A model generated the notes under the pieces. That model worked only from the letters and a program-made list of their open reading frames with translations. It ran no database searches and was not told where the DNA came from. A program made the position numbers and the translations under genes. Below are positions 1 to 12,163 of a stretch of 64,000 nucleotides of DNA, piece by piece. Origin of the DNA: Gonatopus flavifemur (taxonomy: Eukaryota > Arthropoda > Insecta > Hymenoptera > Dryinidae); contig JAFFJZ010000055.1 of the NCBI GenBank assembly GCA_018340375.1, forward strand, positions 496,001 to 560,000, written 5' to 3'. Positions within the stretch are counted from its first letter, which is position 1, and each line of letters begins with the position of its first letter.

Positions 1-1545
1 CTCTTGACAGTTAGAGGCGATAACATCACCGAAGAATATCCTAACATTTCAATATTTTTATCGTATATGCGGACACAATGGCTTCCACTGGCACACATAG
101 TCAGCGTAGCAAATTGTTCACACAGAACAAATAATTTGGTCGAGTCCTTCCATAGTACTCTCACAAAGAAACTTGGTGGCATTCATCCAAACATATGGAT
201 GTTCTTAGGTAAAATTTCATACCAATAATGAATCATAAATTGCCATTTTATCGTTTGTCAATAATAATTAGGAATTGAAATGTATGGGTCATTCCACGTC
301 AGATTTATGATGAGTTCTTCATTTTAGAAATGATTATTATCACATTCTTTGTTGAAAAATATGAGGAAATATCCCTTGATTTGATGACTTCTTCGGAGTA
401 ATATTATTCCTTAACACGTAAACTAAACCGCGAACTATGATGTTCTCAGTATAACCATTGTTGACAATTTTACAAATAATCTGTTTTGTATTTACTAAAT
501 CACTTGTTACCTCGATACGAAAGGATTTATTTATATTCCCGATACTTTCGCAGGGGGCTTGAGAGAATTGATAATCGATAATGAAATTGAAGTACAAAGG
601 CTAGAAAGCGGTCGTCAAACAAGAAGGGGCCGTAAAATCAAATATTTGTTGAAGGACGTAGAAATTCAAGATGCTCAACATGCTCTAACGATTGGAAGGT
701 GAACATATAATTTTTTGTAATTTTCTTGCCTTTTCAAGAAAAATCAATCAAGGCTGAATCGTTTGAATATGAGAAACATGCAACAAATGATTAAAAAATT
801 ACTTTTATTTTATATCCTTAGATTGACGCTTGAACAATTTTTGAATAGATCCGCTGCAAAAATAGGGAATTACGTTCCGAGACAAAATGGTGAGTATTTG
901 ATGATAAATTATGAATTACTCAGAAAAAACCATGTGATTTCCAGATACTACGCATGTTCATAAAATTTCTATTTATAATCAAATTCATTGCACTTGTAAG
1001 GAATAACATTCTATTATCTTGCTGAAATTTGAATCTTTAATTGGAACAAATTAATAAACGAATAACAAAATATTCAGCTGTGATTGACACAAAACTTTCG
1101 ACGATATTTTCAGTTTCAAGAAGTTAATTTGACAAGATGAATAATGATGATGATTCATCAGATTTCCTGAGTTTGAATTCTCGTTTTGTTCCTATAAACA
1201 ATTCAAACTTCAACAGCATTCTATTTTCGGATTCCCTTTATATTGCACTCCAAATTTTGTGTTGATGTGTCATGATTGATTTTTCACAATAAATGAATTC
1301 TTCAAAATAAATATTGTAATGCTCATGAGGTCACAGCAATTCTTTTTCATGAATGTTTCTTACCTTTGCATTGAAAACAAGACTTACAATCACTGTTTAG
1401 CTTAATAATTTGAAATATTATGGAAATCGATGATCAGAAACATGATTATCTTCACTTTCAGAAATGTCCGATGGTCCAACTGAGGATATTCAAATTGTAC
1501 AACCTGGAGTGTTGAACGAAAATGATGATCAAGCTGTAGAATTGG
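1..1545 (+). CDS. MULE transposase-like gene, 3' exons (partial at the window edge)
   Basis: Four exons can be chained with matching splice phases: 1-208, 554-698, 822-889 and 1462-1545. The first encodes the NNLVESFH...HPNIWMFL pattern typical of the C-terminal half of MULE-type transposases and their domesticated insect relatives. The second is basic (ESGRQTRRGRKIKYLLKD), as in the tail of that family. The third and fourth are short and unrecognised; the fourth is acidic. Donors are GTAAAA, GTGAAC, GTGAGT and GTAATA, and acceptors end TTCGCAG, ATCCTTAG and TTTCAG. The 5' part, with most of the catalytic region, lies outside the window. Exon 4 ends in phase 1, which fits the RING-coding exon at 3340, so these may form one transcript. 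Assignment to the MULE family is fairly sure; intact function is unknown. Confidence 0.6.
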
Positions 1546-3339
1546 GTAATATGATATGCGATAACAAAATAGATATCCCAACCTTGGGCAATTAACTAAT
1601 ATTGGAGAGCTTTCTATTTTGAATTGAGTTTGATCACTCCAAGTCAGCATTTTAGTCCTTGCTGTACTCAAGGAGAATCCTTTATGATTTCTCATGGTTC
1701 CCAAAGTATTCTCAATGAACTCATCCTGAACTGTTGTGCTGTGAAATAATTGATTAAGGAGACTCGAATGTCTAGAGATGGAGAACCCTTAAGGAAATTA
1801 TATGTTTAGTGAATTTTTCTACAGGAAGGGAATCAAATTGAATCCTTTGAAAAAATTTTTCAATTAGCAGGTAACTAATACTAATTTGAGATGAATAATA
1901 ATGAACTACATACTTTAGATTGGGCATTACCAAGAACTTTGAATTTCTCAATGATTTCTAAAGGCTGAAAAATGAAATTACAAAGTTTCAATTTCCAAAC
2001 GTTAACAAATTTGAGAACTTCATCTTCCAGCCTTTACAAATCATTCATAAATTCGAAGTTTCCGGCAAAACACAACGTAAGGTATATAGTTCATTATTAT
2101 TCACTTCAAATTTGTTTCAATTATGTACCTTCTAACAGGAGTTTGCACAAAATTCGACTTCTTCCCCTTCTCCACCTCTTGATATTCGAAAAATCTTGAC
2201 TTGGATCTTATTACATCATGAATGATCTAACTGGATCTAGATTGAATCTTACGATTGACCTAATTGTGTAGTATGTTTTTTTATTGTCACCAATGTTGTT
2301 ACAATTGCCTGAGTACGTATTCGAATTTAAGGAGGTATCCTGGTCTAGAGACACGAATTTTACGCGTATCTTCAAGTGCCATAACAAACCCAGTATTTTC
2401 ACTATCCATTCTTTCCCTGGATATTCATTAATGTTCTAACAATAGACAGAAAAAATTAAGAGGAAAAAATTCAAAATTGAAAAAGTTACAGGGGGACAAA
2501 GTGGGGGGGAGAATGATGCACCCAGGTTCCCCCTAGTGATCTGAAACCAATAAAACTGAAAGATTCTGAATCAGTGGAGATGTCGGACCTCGGAGAAGAA
2601 GAAAAAATCTTTTTTGGTTCGAAGAAAAAAAATCAGTTTTTGACTTGTGTTCTTTCATTGTTCCGAATTCCTAAAAATAGCAAAGAACAAAATTTCGACA
2701 TAAATGTGGTAAGGGCTGTAAAGAGATGTATAGGGAAGGCTCATATCAAGTTTCAAGTGAATCAGTCCATTGGAATTTGAGATATCGTGTCAACTGTGTT
2801 GAGATAAGCGGTTTCGGAAAGAACGCGTCGAAAGATTCGAGCAAATTTTCACTCTCCAAATACGAAAGAATGGAAATTCTACCCGAACGATATGTCCCCC
2901 TCTGGCTGCCCAAAAAGTGAAATGCCACTCTGTTGAAGTGAGAATCCACTTGGTAGGCAGCCAGAAGGGGACCTACTTTCTCGTTCGAAAAAAATTTCCA
3001 CTCTTCCAGATTCAGAGAGCGGGCAGTATGATTCATATATTGGTGCGTCATACTTCCATTCTCTTACCAAACCCTTTTAAGAACATATGTATGAAAATCT
3101 GAACATTGGAAATATACAAATTGAAAAAAAATCAAATTCTCAATAATTCTAGACCAGAATATCCCCTTAAACAAATATGTAGACAAATACAAACGAAAAT
3201 CGTAAATTCTTGTATGTATTTCATCTAATTAAGAATCATATCTGTCTCGATCTAATCATTTTTCCTCGGGAAGTATTATAATTTGAGGAAACATGAATAA
3301 TGTTTCTCAATTCCTCAATAATGTTTCCTATTTCTCCAG
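1546..3339. other. Intronic or intergenic stretch between MULE-like exons and RING exons
   Basis: No confident gene. A possible 42-nt exon at 1829-1870 keeps the reading phase but needs a weak acceptor. Another open segment near 2028-2073 ends in a GTAAGG donor, but its phase does not fit. A short foldback at about 2848-3020 is described separately. Confidence 0.4.
2848..3020. repeat. Short foldback repeat
   Basis: The arms, about 2848-2910 and 2957-3020, are imperfect reverse complements. They share TCTGGCTGCC on one arm and GGCAGCCAGA on the other. Open frames here on both strands are a by-product of the symmetry. Confidence 0.5.
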
Positions 3340-3853
3340 CCAGTGCCCTGAACCAAAGAAGGCGAACAAGAGGAGGAAGAAACAGAACTCAGGCCCAAAC
3401 GACAGGCTCAAGGGGCGGAAGAGGCACGAGAGGGAGAAGAAGCACTAGATCCAACGATAACGGTAAAGTCGATGTCCAATAAAGCAGTGCAAAAATGTTT
3501 GATTTTATTATGTCTCCACCATTGAATCGAATTATCAAATAATTTCAGTTCAATCCCAAAATATTGAGGACCAAAGGGAGGAAGGAGAAAGGGATGATGT
3601 AGGGAATGTGGAAAATCGGGGCCGGAGAGGAGGTAGGGGCCAGAGAAACAGAGGCCGAGCACCAATTCATAATGAACCTGCAGGGGGAAATCGTTTGATC
3701 TGTTTGATCTGTTTGATCCACCCTTTGGAATTTATTATGGTGCCTTGCGGTCATGCCTGCATGTGTGAGGCCTGTAAAAACAGATACGAGGATACTCGTT
3801 GTCCCGTGTGCCGGGCACCTTTCGATAGGGTGATTAGGCTATATTTTAATTAA
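3340..3853 (+). CDS. RING-finger protein, C-terminal exons
   Basis: Two exons, 3340-3462 and 3549-3853, join in phase across an 86-nt intron (GTAAAG donor, AATTTCAG acceptor). The first encodes an Arg/Gly/Thr-rich RGG-like stretch. The second adds another Arg/Gly-rich stretch and then a C3HC4 RING: CLIC, PCGHACMCEAC and CPVC, ending IRLYFN and a stop. A RING of this spacing binds two zinc ions and normally recruits an E2 for ubiquitin transfer; its terminal position resembles IAP-type E3 ligases. The duplicated LICLICLI before the ring is a small tandem repeat (TGTTTGATC three times). Phase and orientation allow fusion with the MULE-like exons upstream, but no transcript proves it. Confidence 0.75.
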
Positions 3854-4180
3854 GTTACTCACAAGTCTTCTATTATATGCATTTTTATAAAACATGAAAA
3901 AAAAACTTATATTGTTGTTAAATCAAAGCGTTGAAAGATTCGTGTATATATACGCATTTTAGTAATTATGAATTATGACAATGAATACTAATAATAATAA
4001 GAATAATAATAGTAATGTAATAAGGCGCAGGAATCCTGGTTAAAGCAAATCACAGCTGCCGTTCTTGCTTGGCCACATATTTTTGCTGATGTTTTACTTG
4101 AATCTCGAATATAACTAAGTGTATTTATGCATAGATACAATTTTCTGTCGTGCTTAAAAACTACGATGGTCATTTTTAAA

Positions 4181-4210
4181 AAAAAAAAATAAATAAATAA
4201 ATAAATAAAA
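4181..4210. repeat. A-rich (AAAT)n microsatellite in the left arm
   Basis: A run of A followed by about six AAAT units. The matching right-arm position holds a T-rich tract without the tetranucleotide, so this expanded after the arms formed. Confidence 0.8.
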
Positions 4211-4411
4211 GCATATAAGATTTCATTATCCAATATTCTCACCCCACTTCACTATGAAATATTGAATAACACACACGTGCATACACGAGGATGACATTGC
4301 ATGTTGTATCTTTTGTAATATCATTGAGCGATCAGGTCACGACATTTGATCAAATTTTGTGCAAAAGTGATTAAAATCGAAGAAAGGGACTTGTCATCGA
4401 TTCCTTGACAG

Positions 4412-5845
4412 AGGTAGCATTTGGGATTTTTAGAGGTAATTCGCAGATTCTTTTCCACATAAAAACTGTTGAATTTTGATATAGAAGTCTCAATTATCTA
4501 TGGAATAAGATGCCGGAGTGTACAAAATGATATCCAATGAAATGCGCTGATACCTGAATTTTAAAGAAAAACGATGGACAGCGAATTCGAGTAAAAATAT
4601 GTAAATAGTGGAATAAAATGTGAGAAGTGAAATAATTTGCAATATTTTCATGCATTCACGCATTGAACCGTGATTTATCGAATTCTCAAAGGCTTCCCAC
4701 AAGACGTAGGACTCTTTCCTCCCATAGAATTCGATGTAAGAAGTGTACGCCACTACATCACCCATGCACAAAAATGAGATATAACCATGTTCAAACCAGG
4801 CATAATTTATGTGTGGAAATGGGTTTACAAAAACTACACTGGGTGTTTCAGAATTCACTGAAAAAACTTCACAGGCGTCATTCTGCAGCCAAAATGCAAT
4901 AATTTCCTGTTTGAAAAAAAATTTTCCGACGCTTAGTTCTCGAGATAAGAGCATTTTTAGATTTTTTTCAAACCCGAATCATCCAACAGCATCATGTGCT
5001 ACGTACTGGAGCTTGATACCATTCGCTAAGTTGGAAAACGGCGGATCTCTGGAAGAAAAAATTGAACTATCCTATCATTCTTTGTTCCAGAGCTACAGCG
5101 GTTTGAAGTTGCTCAGTTCTGATTGGCTGAGAGCTCAAAAATTTCCAATCGCTGTAGCTCTGGAACAAAGAGTGATAGGATAGTTCCATTTTTCTTCCAG
5201 AGATCCGCCGTTTCCCAAATTAGCGAATGGTATCAAGCTCCAGTACGTAGCACATGATGCTGTTGGATGATTTGGGTTGGAAAAAAATCTAAAAATGCTC
5301 TTATCTCGAGAACTAAGCGTCGGAAAATTTTTTTTCAAACGGGAAATTATTGCATTGTGGCTGTAGAATGACGCCAGTGAAGTTTTTTCAGTGAATTCTG
5401 AAACACCCAGTGTAGTTTTTATAAACCCATTTCCACACATAAATTATGCCTGGTTTGAATATGGTTATATCTCATTTTTGTGCATGGGTGATGTAGTGGC
5501 GTACACTTCTTACATCAAATTCTATGGGAGGAAAGAATCCTATGTCTTGTGGGAAGCCTTTGAGAATTCGATAAATCACGGTTCAATGCGTGAATGCATG
5601 AAAATATTGCAAATTATTTCACTTCTCACATTTTATTCCACTATTTACATATTTTTACTCGAATTCGCTTTCCATCGTTTTTCTTTAAAATTCAGGTAAC
5701 AGCGCATTTCATTGGATATCATTTTGTACACTCCGGCATCTCATTCCATAGATAATTGGGACTTTTATATCAAAATTCAACAGTTTTTATGTGAGGAAGA
5801 ATCTGCGAATCATCTCTGAAAATCCCAAATGCTACCTCCTCAGAT
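4412..5845. repeat. Inner inverted repeat of about 1.4 kb
   Basis: The left arm (about 4412-5110) and right arm (about 5145-5845) are close reverse complements around a short centre holding GATTGGCTGAGAGC. The outer ends share GGTAGCATTTGGGATTTT and its complement. Apparent ORFs of 100-150 codons occur in mirrored pairs on both strands and match no family I know. They are best read as symmetry artefacts. Confidence 0.75.
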
Positions 5846-6103
5846 AGCACAGAAGTCCCCTGACTCGTCAGAATGAATTCACTTGAATGAATTTATTAAG
5901 AAGACAATTTTATGAATTCGTAAAGGATTCCTGAAGAATACATTCGATCCCCGAAGTATTCTTTATGAATTTTCTAAGAACTCATATAGGACTTCATAAA
6001 GTACTAAATTTGAATCTATTAAGGATAAAAAATGTATTTCCGTTATGTCAGTTCAGAACGCATTACTGCAGGAATTCTTTTATTAGACCTCAAGAATTCT
6101 TGA

Positions 6104-7954
6104 CCCATTAATGCCCATGGCAAAACTGCTGGGCCTACGGGGGAAGTAACTATTGGAAATAGGATATCTGGGTGGAGGATGAACATCCACGGAGAAAAAA
6201 AATGTTTACAATTGGTTAAAGAATTATTGTTCAGACAATTTGTTGAAAATATTAATTCACGTGGATGAAAACCCCAGGATCGTGTTCTATGGAAAATTTC
6301 AAATAAGAATAGATGGTTAGGAAAGTTTTCAACCATCCGATTGATTTGTAAATAACAATTATAAACAATTTCGAATACTCCATACCCGTTCGTGCCCACG
6401 GTAAAACTGCTGGGCCTACGGGCAAAGTGACTATTGGGAATAGGATATCTGGGTGGAGGATGAACATCCACGGAGAAAAAAAATGTTTACAATTGGTTAA
6501 ACAATTATTGTTCAGACAATTTGTTGAAAATATTAATTCACGTGGATGAAAACCCCAGGATCGTGTTCTACGGAAAATTTCAAATAAGAATAGGCGGTTT
6601 GGAAAGTTTTCAACCATCGCATTGGTTTGTAAATAACAATTATAAACAATTTTGAATACTCCATACCCGTTCGTGCTCACGGTGAAACTGCTGGGCCTAC
6701 GGGAAAAGTAACTATTGGAAATAGGATATCTGGATGGAGGATGAACATCCGCTGGAAAAAAATTTTTACTATTTGTTTATAATTGTTATTTACAAACAAA
6801 TGCGATGGTTGAAAACTTTCCAAACCACCTATTCTTATATGAAATTTTCCGTAGAACACGATCCTGGGGTTTTCATCCACGTGAATTCATATTTTCAACA
6901 GATTGTTTAAACAATAATTGTTTAAACAAATTGTAAAAATTTTTTTTCTCCGTGAATGTTCATCCTCCACCCAGATATCCTATTCCCGATAGTCACTTTT
7001 CCCATAGGCCCAGCAGTTTTACCGTGGGCACGAACGGGTATGGAGTATTCGAAATTGTTTATAACTCAGGTCTACAATGATTTTGGTGCCGCTAAAACTA
7101 AAGCAGATTTTGAGTATATTCGATACCCTGACTCTGGAAATATACTTATTTTTTTAATGCTACGTGTAGTTTTCAAGAAATCGCAGGTGTAAAATAAAAT
7201 GAAAATGCACGATTTTGAAACGTTTTATTCAATTATTCCACACGTTAACAACATTTTATAAAATTATTCTTCAAATCATCTCAAAATATGAGTCATTCTC
7301 TTCCAAATGCGATTAGGTTTGTTCAAATATCTTTTTTTTTCTCTGAGATACGACAGTTTGAAAATTGTGTTATTTCACCTATTCACTAAATCCATGAACA
7401 CACAAATTCCAAATTGTCGTGTCACAGTAAAAAAAAGATATTCGAGCAAACTCAACGGCATTCGGAAGGGGATGGATTATATTTTGAGGTGCATCTACTA
7501 GTTTCATGAGAAAAAACTACATTCTGACGTCACGTAATCTCAAATATGTCGAAAAACGGTGTTTTTCACACTTTGACGTTAAAATATCTCAAAAACCACA
7601 CGTAATAATGCAATTTTGAAGCCAGATTCGGATTCAGCGCGCCAAAATACTTCGGAAAAGTATGATACAGTTGTTGCACCATACAAAAAGTTCAATTTTG
7701 TAGGCCTGTTTAATTGTTACTTACAAACAAACGCGATGGTTGGAAACTTCCCAAACCACCTATTCTTATACGAAATTTCCCGTAGAACACGATCCCGGGC
7801 CTTTCATCCACGTGAACTCATATTTTCAACAAATTGTTTAAACAAATTGTAAAAAAATTTTTTTTCCGTGGATGTTCATCCTCCACCCAGATATCCTATT
7901 TCCAATAGTTACTTCCCCCGTAGGCCCAGCAGTTTCGCCATGGGCATTAATGGG
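6104..7954. repeat. Nested family of about 290-bp units, two direct and inverted
   Basis: The ends CCCATTAATGCCC and GGGCATTAATGGG mirror each other. Two direct units of about 280-295 bp (6104-6402 and 6402-6682) are followed by a self-complementary unit (6682-7030) and an inverted half unit (about 7713-7954). Every unit carries CTGCTGGGCCTACGGG, GGTGGAGGATGAACATCCA and TACTCCATACCCGTTCGTG. This looks like repeated insertion of one foldback MITE into itself. Confidence 0.7.
7067..7711. mobile_element. Small element nested inside the foldback array
   Basis: It starts CAGGTCTACAA and ends TTGTAGGCCTG, an 11-bp terminal inverted repeat with one mismatch. It interrupts the unit that otherwise continues from 7066 to 7712. 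No coding capacity is recognised. Confidence 0.45.
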
Positions 7955-8857
7955 TTAATAAACTCAATCGATGAACTCTTCATGAGGTCATTCAGATGTC
8001 ATTACAGGACGCGATAATTTCAACATTCAAAAAATTTGTCCATCTTTTTTGCATTTGAACTCATGTACAAAAATAGCTGTTGTTATTATTTTTTTTTCAA
8101 ACGGTTGAATTGTCTCATTTTGCATTGTTTATTAGTTTCTCTGGCGGTTTTTATGAACCTTTTGGGACCCCAATTTCATGTCATTTTATACTCTTTTTAA
8201 ATTCATTTTTTAAATCTTAATGAACTCTTTTGGATGAAAAAAAGATGTCCCTCGGCACATCATTCTGAACTGTCACGACGGGACGAGTTTAAGAATTCTT
8301 TTTGAATTGATTTGGATGAGTTTAGGCATTCATGAGACATTCATTGTGACATAAAAAGAATTCATTATGGATTCTTTCTGAACTGCTGGGTCTGTAAAGG
8401 AATTGATGACAAGTCCCTTTCTTCGATTTTAATCACTTTTGCACAAAATTCGATCAAATGACGTGACCTGATCGCTCAATGATATTACAAAAGATAAAAG
8501 ATGCAGTCTCATCCTCGTGTATGCACGTGTGTGTTATTCAATATTTCACAGTGAAGTGCGATGAGAATATTGGATAATGAAATCTTATATGCTTTTTTTT
8601 TCTTTTTTTTTTTGTGAAAATGACCATCGTAGTTTTTAAGCACGACAGAAAATTGTATCTATGCATAAATACACTTAGTTATATTCGAGATTCAAGTAAA
8701 ACAACAGTAAAAATATGTGGCCAAGCGAGAACGGCAGCTGCGATTTGCTTTAGCAAGGATTCCTGCGCCTTATTACATTACTATTATTAGTATTCATTGT
8801 CATAATTCACTATTACTAAAATGCGTATATATACACGAATCTTCGAACGCTTTGATT

Positions 8858-9808
8858 GATATTATATGATTTATATGAGCATCGCAGAAAAGGAATGTAT
8901 CGAAATTATTTATGTATTAATCATTATGTATGTCATCATGATGTCATCATGTATGTAATTATTATATTGTTGTAATTGAGAAACATATAATAGTCAAAGT
9001 TTTTATAATATTAATACAGATTAAAGAACTTCATATCCTCCAAGCTTTATATTTATATGATTATGTGGAAGTTTCTAATGGCTTCAGATGTTATCATGAA
9101 ACTCCCTTCTACTCTTACTTTTACTATAATATACTTTCTTTCTTCCTGTATTGTACTACATAGAACAATATTTTGATGTATTTCATGTATGAAATACGAA
9201 AACGTGCTGTCACAAAATGTATAGCAGTTTTTGAACCTCCTAAGTACTCATTACTCTGGATGGATGTATAGCCACATTTCAATTGAATAACCCACATTTT
9301 TACAGCTGAAAATGAAGGGGAGAAGTTGGACCAGATGGAACCTTTCAAAATAAAGTGTTTTTTAGTAACTCCAGCCTTGACTCCATCCATGTCTTCAAGA
9401 TGTTAAGATTTTGGTGCTTCAGTCGGCTGCCAAAAATAAAAAGTCAAACATTCGCATTTCGAACTTCACAACACATCATGTGAAGAATCATATTTGACAA
9501 GCATGATGTCACTTGGTTGTGCTCTTTAGCTTTGTTCTAGCTAGCAAAAAGGTGATTCAATCAATGGTAGGCCATCTCAAAGCCAACAGCTCAACTTGGA
9601 TAGTTGAATCTATATTCTGAAAATTATGAGAAGTTTTCCATCCCTTCAATGGTGGATTTCGACGCCGATCATAGAAACTTATTTTTTCATCAGCAATTTC
9701 CCTAGGTTTAGGCACTATTTTGTGCTTAAAAATTTGTTGCTGAACATTTGTGCACATGAATGAAGAAAGGAATTGAGATAAATGAAAGAAGGAATCTGTT
9801 GAAACATG
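8858..9808. other. No recognisable gene
   Basis: AT-rich sequence with only short unsupported frames. I see no splice-linked coding region, repeat array or element terminus. Confidence 0.5.
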
Positions 9809-9816
9809 TCATTAAC

Positions 9817-10814
9817 CACGAAGTAAGATAAAAGGAGACGAATCTCTTATGGAATTGAATCGAAAAAGTGGCACATTTTTTTGGGAAGTATTGCAAGTCA
9901 AATCTCGCCACTCGTGGCGCTGTTTTTCCCAGTAACCCTACGAAAATATACATTATATATATTTTCGTATGGCTACTGGTAGGGGTGTGCGGGTAGCACT
10001 TTTTATCGGGTCGGGTCGGGTTCGGGTATTTGTATTTCTTTTCGGGTCGGGTCGGGTCGGGTACCCGATTAAATCGGGTTTTCCAAGTCGGGTACCCGAA
10101 TATAATAAAATCGCTTGAATTTAATATTTTCAACTCCTATTCGAAGTTGCCATTGCCGTTGATATTTTAAGGACAAATTGTCTTGAGCGATTGTAGGAAT
10201 AAGGGGATTTCATATGAATTCAATTCTAATATGAAGAATGCCATATTCACTACAAGTCTATTAGGGTTGTTACTCCATGTAATTGATTATGCAGCGCATT
10301 AAGAAATCTCCAAATTGCTTCATGGAATGTTTATATTTATTTTTTAATTCAATTAAAAAATATAATCACATTCATATCTCATAAATAATATATTATCTAT
10401 TTTCTTATTTAGTAACCACAATATAGAATCTTGAATATCAATGAAAATAAATATTCTTCTTATAAATATCATTCTTTTTTCATATTTTTAAATTTGAATG
10501 GAGGGAGCACAACTCTTCCACATGTTTTGTCAGCAATCTTGATCGAGTTGCTGTCACGTTGCAGTCGAGTTGTTTTCCTGCTGAGGAAAACGTTTGCTAT
10601 ATTTGAATTACCTGAATGTAATCGGGTACCCGAAAAACTCGGGTAATTGAAAAACCCGACCCGACCCGATAAAAACCCGATGACTCGGGTACCCGCACAC
10701 CCCTAGTTACTGGGAATAACAGCGCCACGAGTGACGAGATTTGACTTGCAATACTTCCCAAAAAAATGTGCCGCTTCAGTTTTACGGAGATCAGTCTCCT
10801 TTTCTTACTTCGTG
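9817..10814. mobile_element. Foldback element with 8-bp target-site duplication TCATTAAC
   Basis: The ends CACGAAGTAAG and CTTACTTCGTG are perfect complements. They are flanked by identical TCATTAAC at 9809-9816 and 10815-10822. The long arms carry GGCACATTTTTTTGGGAAG and its near complement. An 8-bp duplication is usual for hAT or P superfamily transposases. No protein is encoded. A second element (9980-10705) sits in the middle. Confidence 0.75.
9980..10705. mobile_element. hAT-like MITE with (CGGGT) subterminal repeats
   Basis: The termini are TAGGGGTGTGCGGGT and its complement ACCCGCACACCCCTA, flanked by GCTACTGG (9972-9979) and GTTACTGG (10706-10713): an 8-bp duplication with one mismatch. 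Both subterminal regions hold runs of GGGTCGGGTCGGGT or the complement, about 100 bp each. Such subterminal arrays are commonly transposase-binding sites in hAT elements. It is nested within the 9817-10814 element. Confidence 0.75.
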
Positions 10815-10845
10815 TCATTAACCCAAGTAGTAATCGAATGTTGTA

Positions 10846-11163
10846 TACAGGGTGTCCCAGAACAAAGTACCGACCTTTCACCAGCGTGTTCCTGGGAGAG
10901 ATCTGAACAAGTTTTCCATTTACCATTTTTTGATCCGAGGCTCAAGTTCACAGTTGATTTCGACCAATCAAGTGGATGCTACATAAGTATACTCTTCGAT
11001 CATTAGACTAGCCGATGTACTTGCCACGTGAATGGCCAACTTATTTTGTTTATAACTCAAAAACTAAGCTTCGGATCGAAAAATTTCAAATGGAAAAGTT
11101 GTTCAGTTTCCTCTCAGGAATACGCTGGTGAAAGGTCGGGAGTGTTTTCTGGGACACCCTGTA
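10846..11163. mobile_element. MITE with TACAGGGTGTCCCAG termini
   Basis: It begins TACAGGGTGTCCCAGAA and ends TTCTGGGACACCCTGTA. Inner arms share GGTGAAAGGTCGG and AACTTTTCCATTTG-type blocks in inverted order. At 318 bp it has no coding potential. Confidence 0.7.
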
Positions 11164-11196
11164 TTTACAATGAACGTTCATAGTATATCTAGATAT

Positions 11197-11692
11197 CCCT
11201 GGTGAAAATGGAAGCAGAAAGGAAAAGTAAATGAAGCGTATGCTGGAAAGTAACAGAAAAGTTAATGAAAAGTATATGGAGCCTTAACGAAAGGTGTAAG
11301 AAGAGTATGTAAAGCGGGAATTGAAACAAACAAAGTGTATACAATCGATAGAAAAAAAATTAAACTCCTTTGTGGGAATCGAACCAGGGACTTCCACCAT
11401 AGTGTAAGGGGGTCTTATCGACTAAGCTATAGACCGCCGTTAGCATTGCCTGCTTAAAAACATTATTTGAACATAGAATAGGTATAATTCGCACACGCTT
11501 GATGTAACCTACAGTTACGTCACATGAAGCGTGTTTAAAACGGGATCAAAAGCTTATGCGTATATGGAACGTATGATTCCATCACTTTACAGCAAACGAG
11601 CATCACACGCTCCAGGAAGAGGGAATTGAAACCTTTTTCGCTTCGTATGCGCTTCCGTCGCGTTTTGTGTATACGCTTCATTTTCACCAGGG
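11197..11692. mobile_element. Element of the CCCTGGTGAAAATG family
   Basis: It begins CCCTGGTGAAAATG and ends CATTTTCACCAGGG; the next inner blocks, GAAGCG and CGCTTC, also mirror. Both sides carry a similar CATAGTATAT sequence. A tRNA-like segment lies inside on the minus strand. Further ends of this family occur near 27.53, 29.79-29.92, 30.22 and 30.53 kb. Confidence 0.6.
11360..11438 (-). repeat. tRNA-like SINE head
   Basis: On the minus strand it begins GGCGGTCTATAGC. A good pol III A box (TAGCTTAGTCGA, complement of 11418-11429) lies about 33 bp before a perfect B box (GGTTCGATTCC, complement of 11375-11385). The 3' side does not pair with the start as an acceptor stem should, so this is a tRNA-derived retroposon head rather than a working tRNA. 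Confidence 0.6.
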
Positions 11693-11880
11693 ATACTATG
11701 AATGTGCATAGTATATATATACACAACATTCTGATGCTGCTAGGGAAAAGGAAAAGTAATCTAATACGATACACGTTACGGCATGATAGCTTATTGGAAA
11801 CGTATTGGAAGAAAAAATGAATGGTGAGACTTGCAAAGGTAGACCTAGATTAAGTTATATGAAACAAATTATACAAGACA

Positions 11881-12110
11881 CACGGAGAAAAAAATATCGC
11901 TGTCATAACGATACTGGATAGTTGTGATGACTATCCAAAGTTTAGTGGTATCAGTATCGTTGCTATGATCATACAAATCATCCGAGGAACGATATAGATC
12001 GCCAGCATAGCCATCCGTATCGTCACTATAGCGATACAGTATTGTCACTACAGCTATCTCTTCTTAACCATACTTCAGATCGTTATAATAGCCATACTTT
12101 TTTTTCCGTG
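11881..12110. mobile_element. MITE with CACGGAGAAAAAAA termini
   Basis: It starts CACGGAGAAAAAAA and ends TTTTTTTTCCGTG. The interior is full of the palindromic block CGATACTGGATAG/CTATCC and TATCGT repeats. The same terminus appears at 27677-28322. Confidence 0.6.
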
Positions 12111-12163
12111 CAAAGGATGTTACACGGGATTTTAATTAGTTTCTTTTCAACCCCGTCAATCCC

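Larger units (their letters stand above)
3921..8857. mobile_element. Composite foldback element with about 480-bp terminal inverted repeats
   Basis: The segment from 3921 to about 4412 is the reverse complement, with small gaps, of 8392 to 8857. Shared blocks include the AATCAAAGCG end, the TATATACGCATTTTAG block and TAAGGCGCAGGAAT. Inside are two further inverted-repeat systems (4412-5845 and 6104-7954). No transposase is visible, so the unit is non-autonomous. A clear target duplication was not found at the outer ends. Confidence 0.65.

Noticed and set aside
1829..1870. Extra 42-nt exon of the MULE/RING gene
   Set aside because: It preserves phase but uses a poor GAAG acceptor next to a better out-of-phase one.
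2014..2250. Additional exons near 2028-2073 and 2140-2220
   Set aside because: Splice phases conflict with the neighbouring exons and the products match nothing known.
4490..5699. Mirrored frames of 100-154 codons
   Set aside because: They occur as complementary pairs in the inverted repeat, match no family and lack codon bias.
11360..11438. Functional tRNA gene
   Set aside because: The A and B boxes are good, but the 5' and 3' ends cannot form an acceptor stem.
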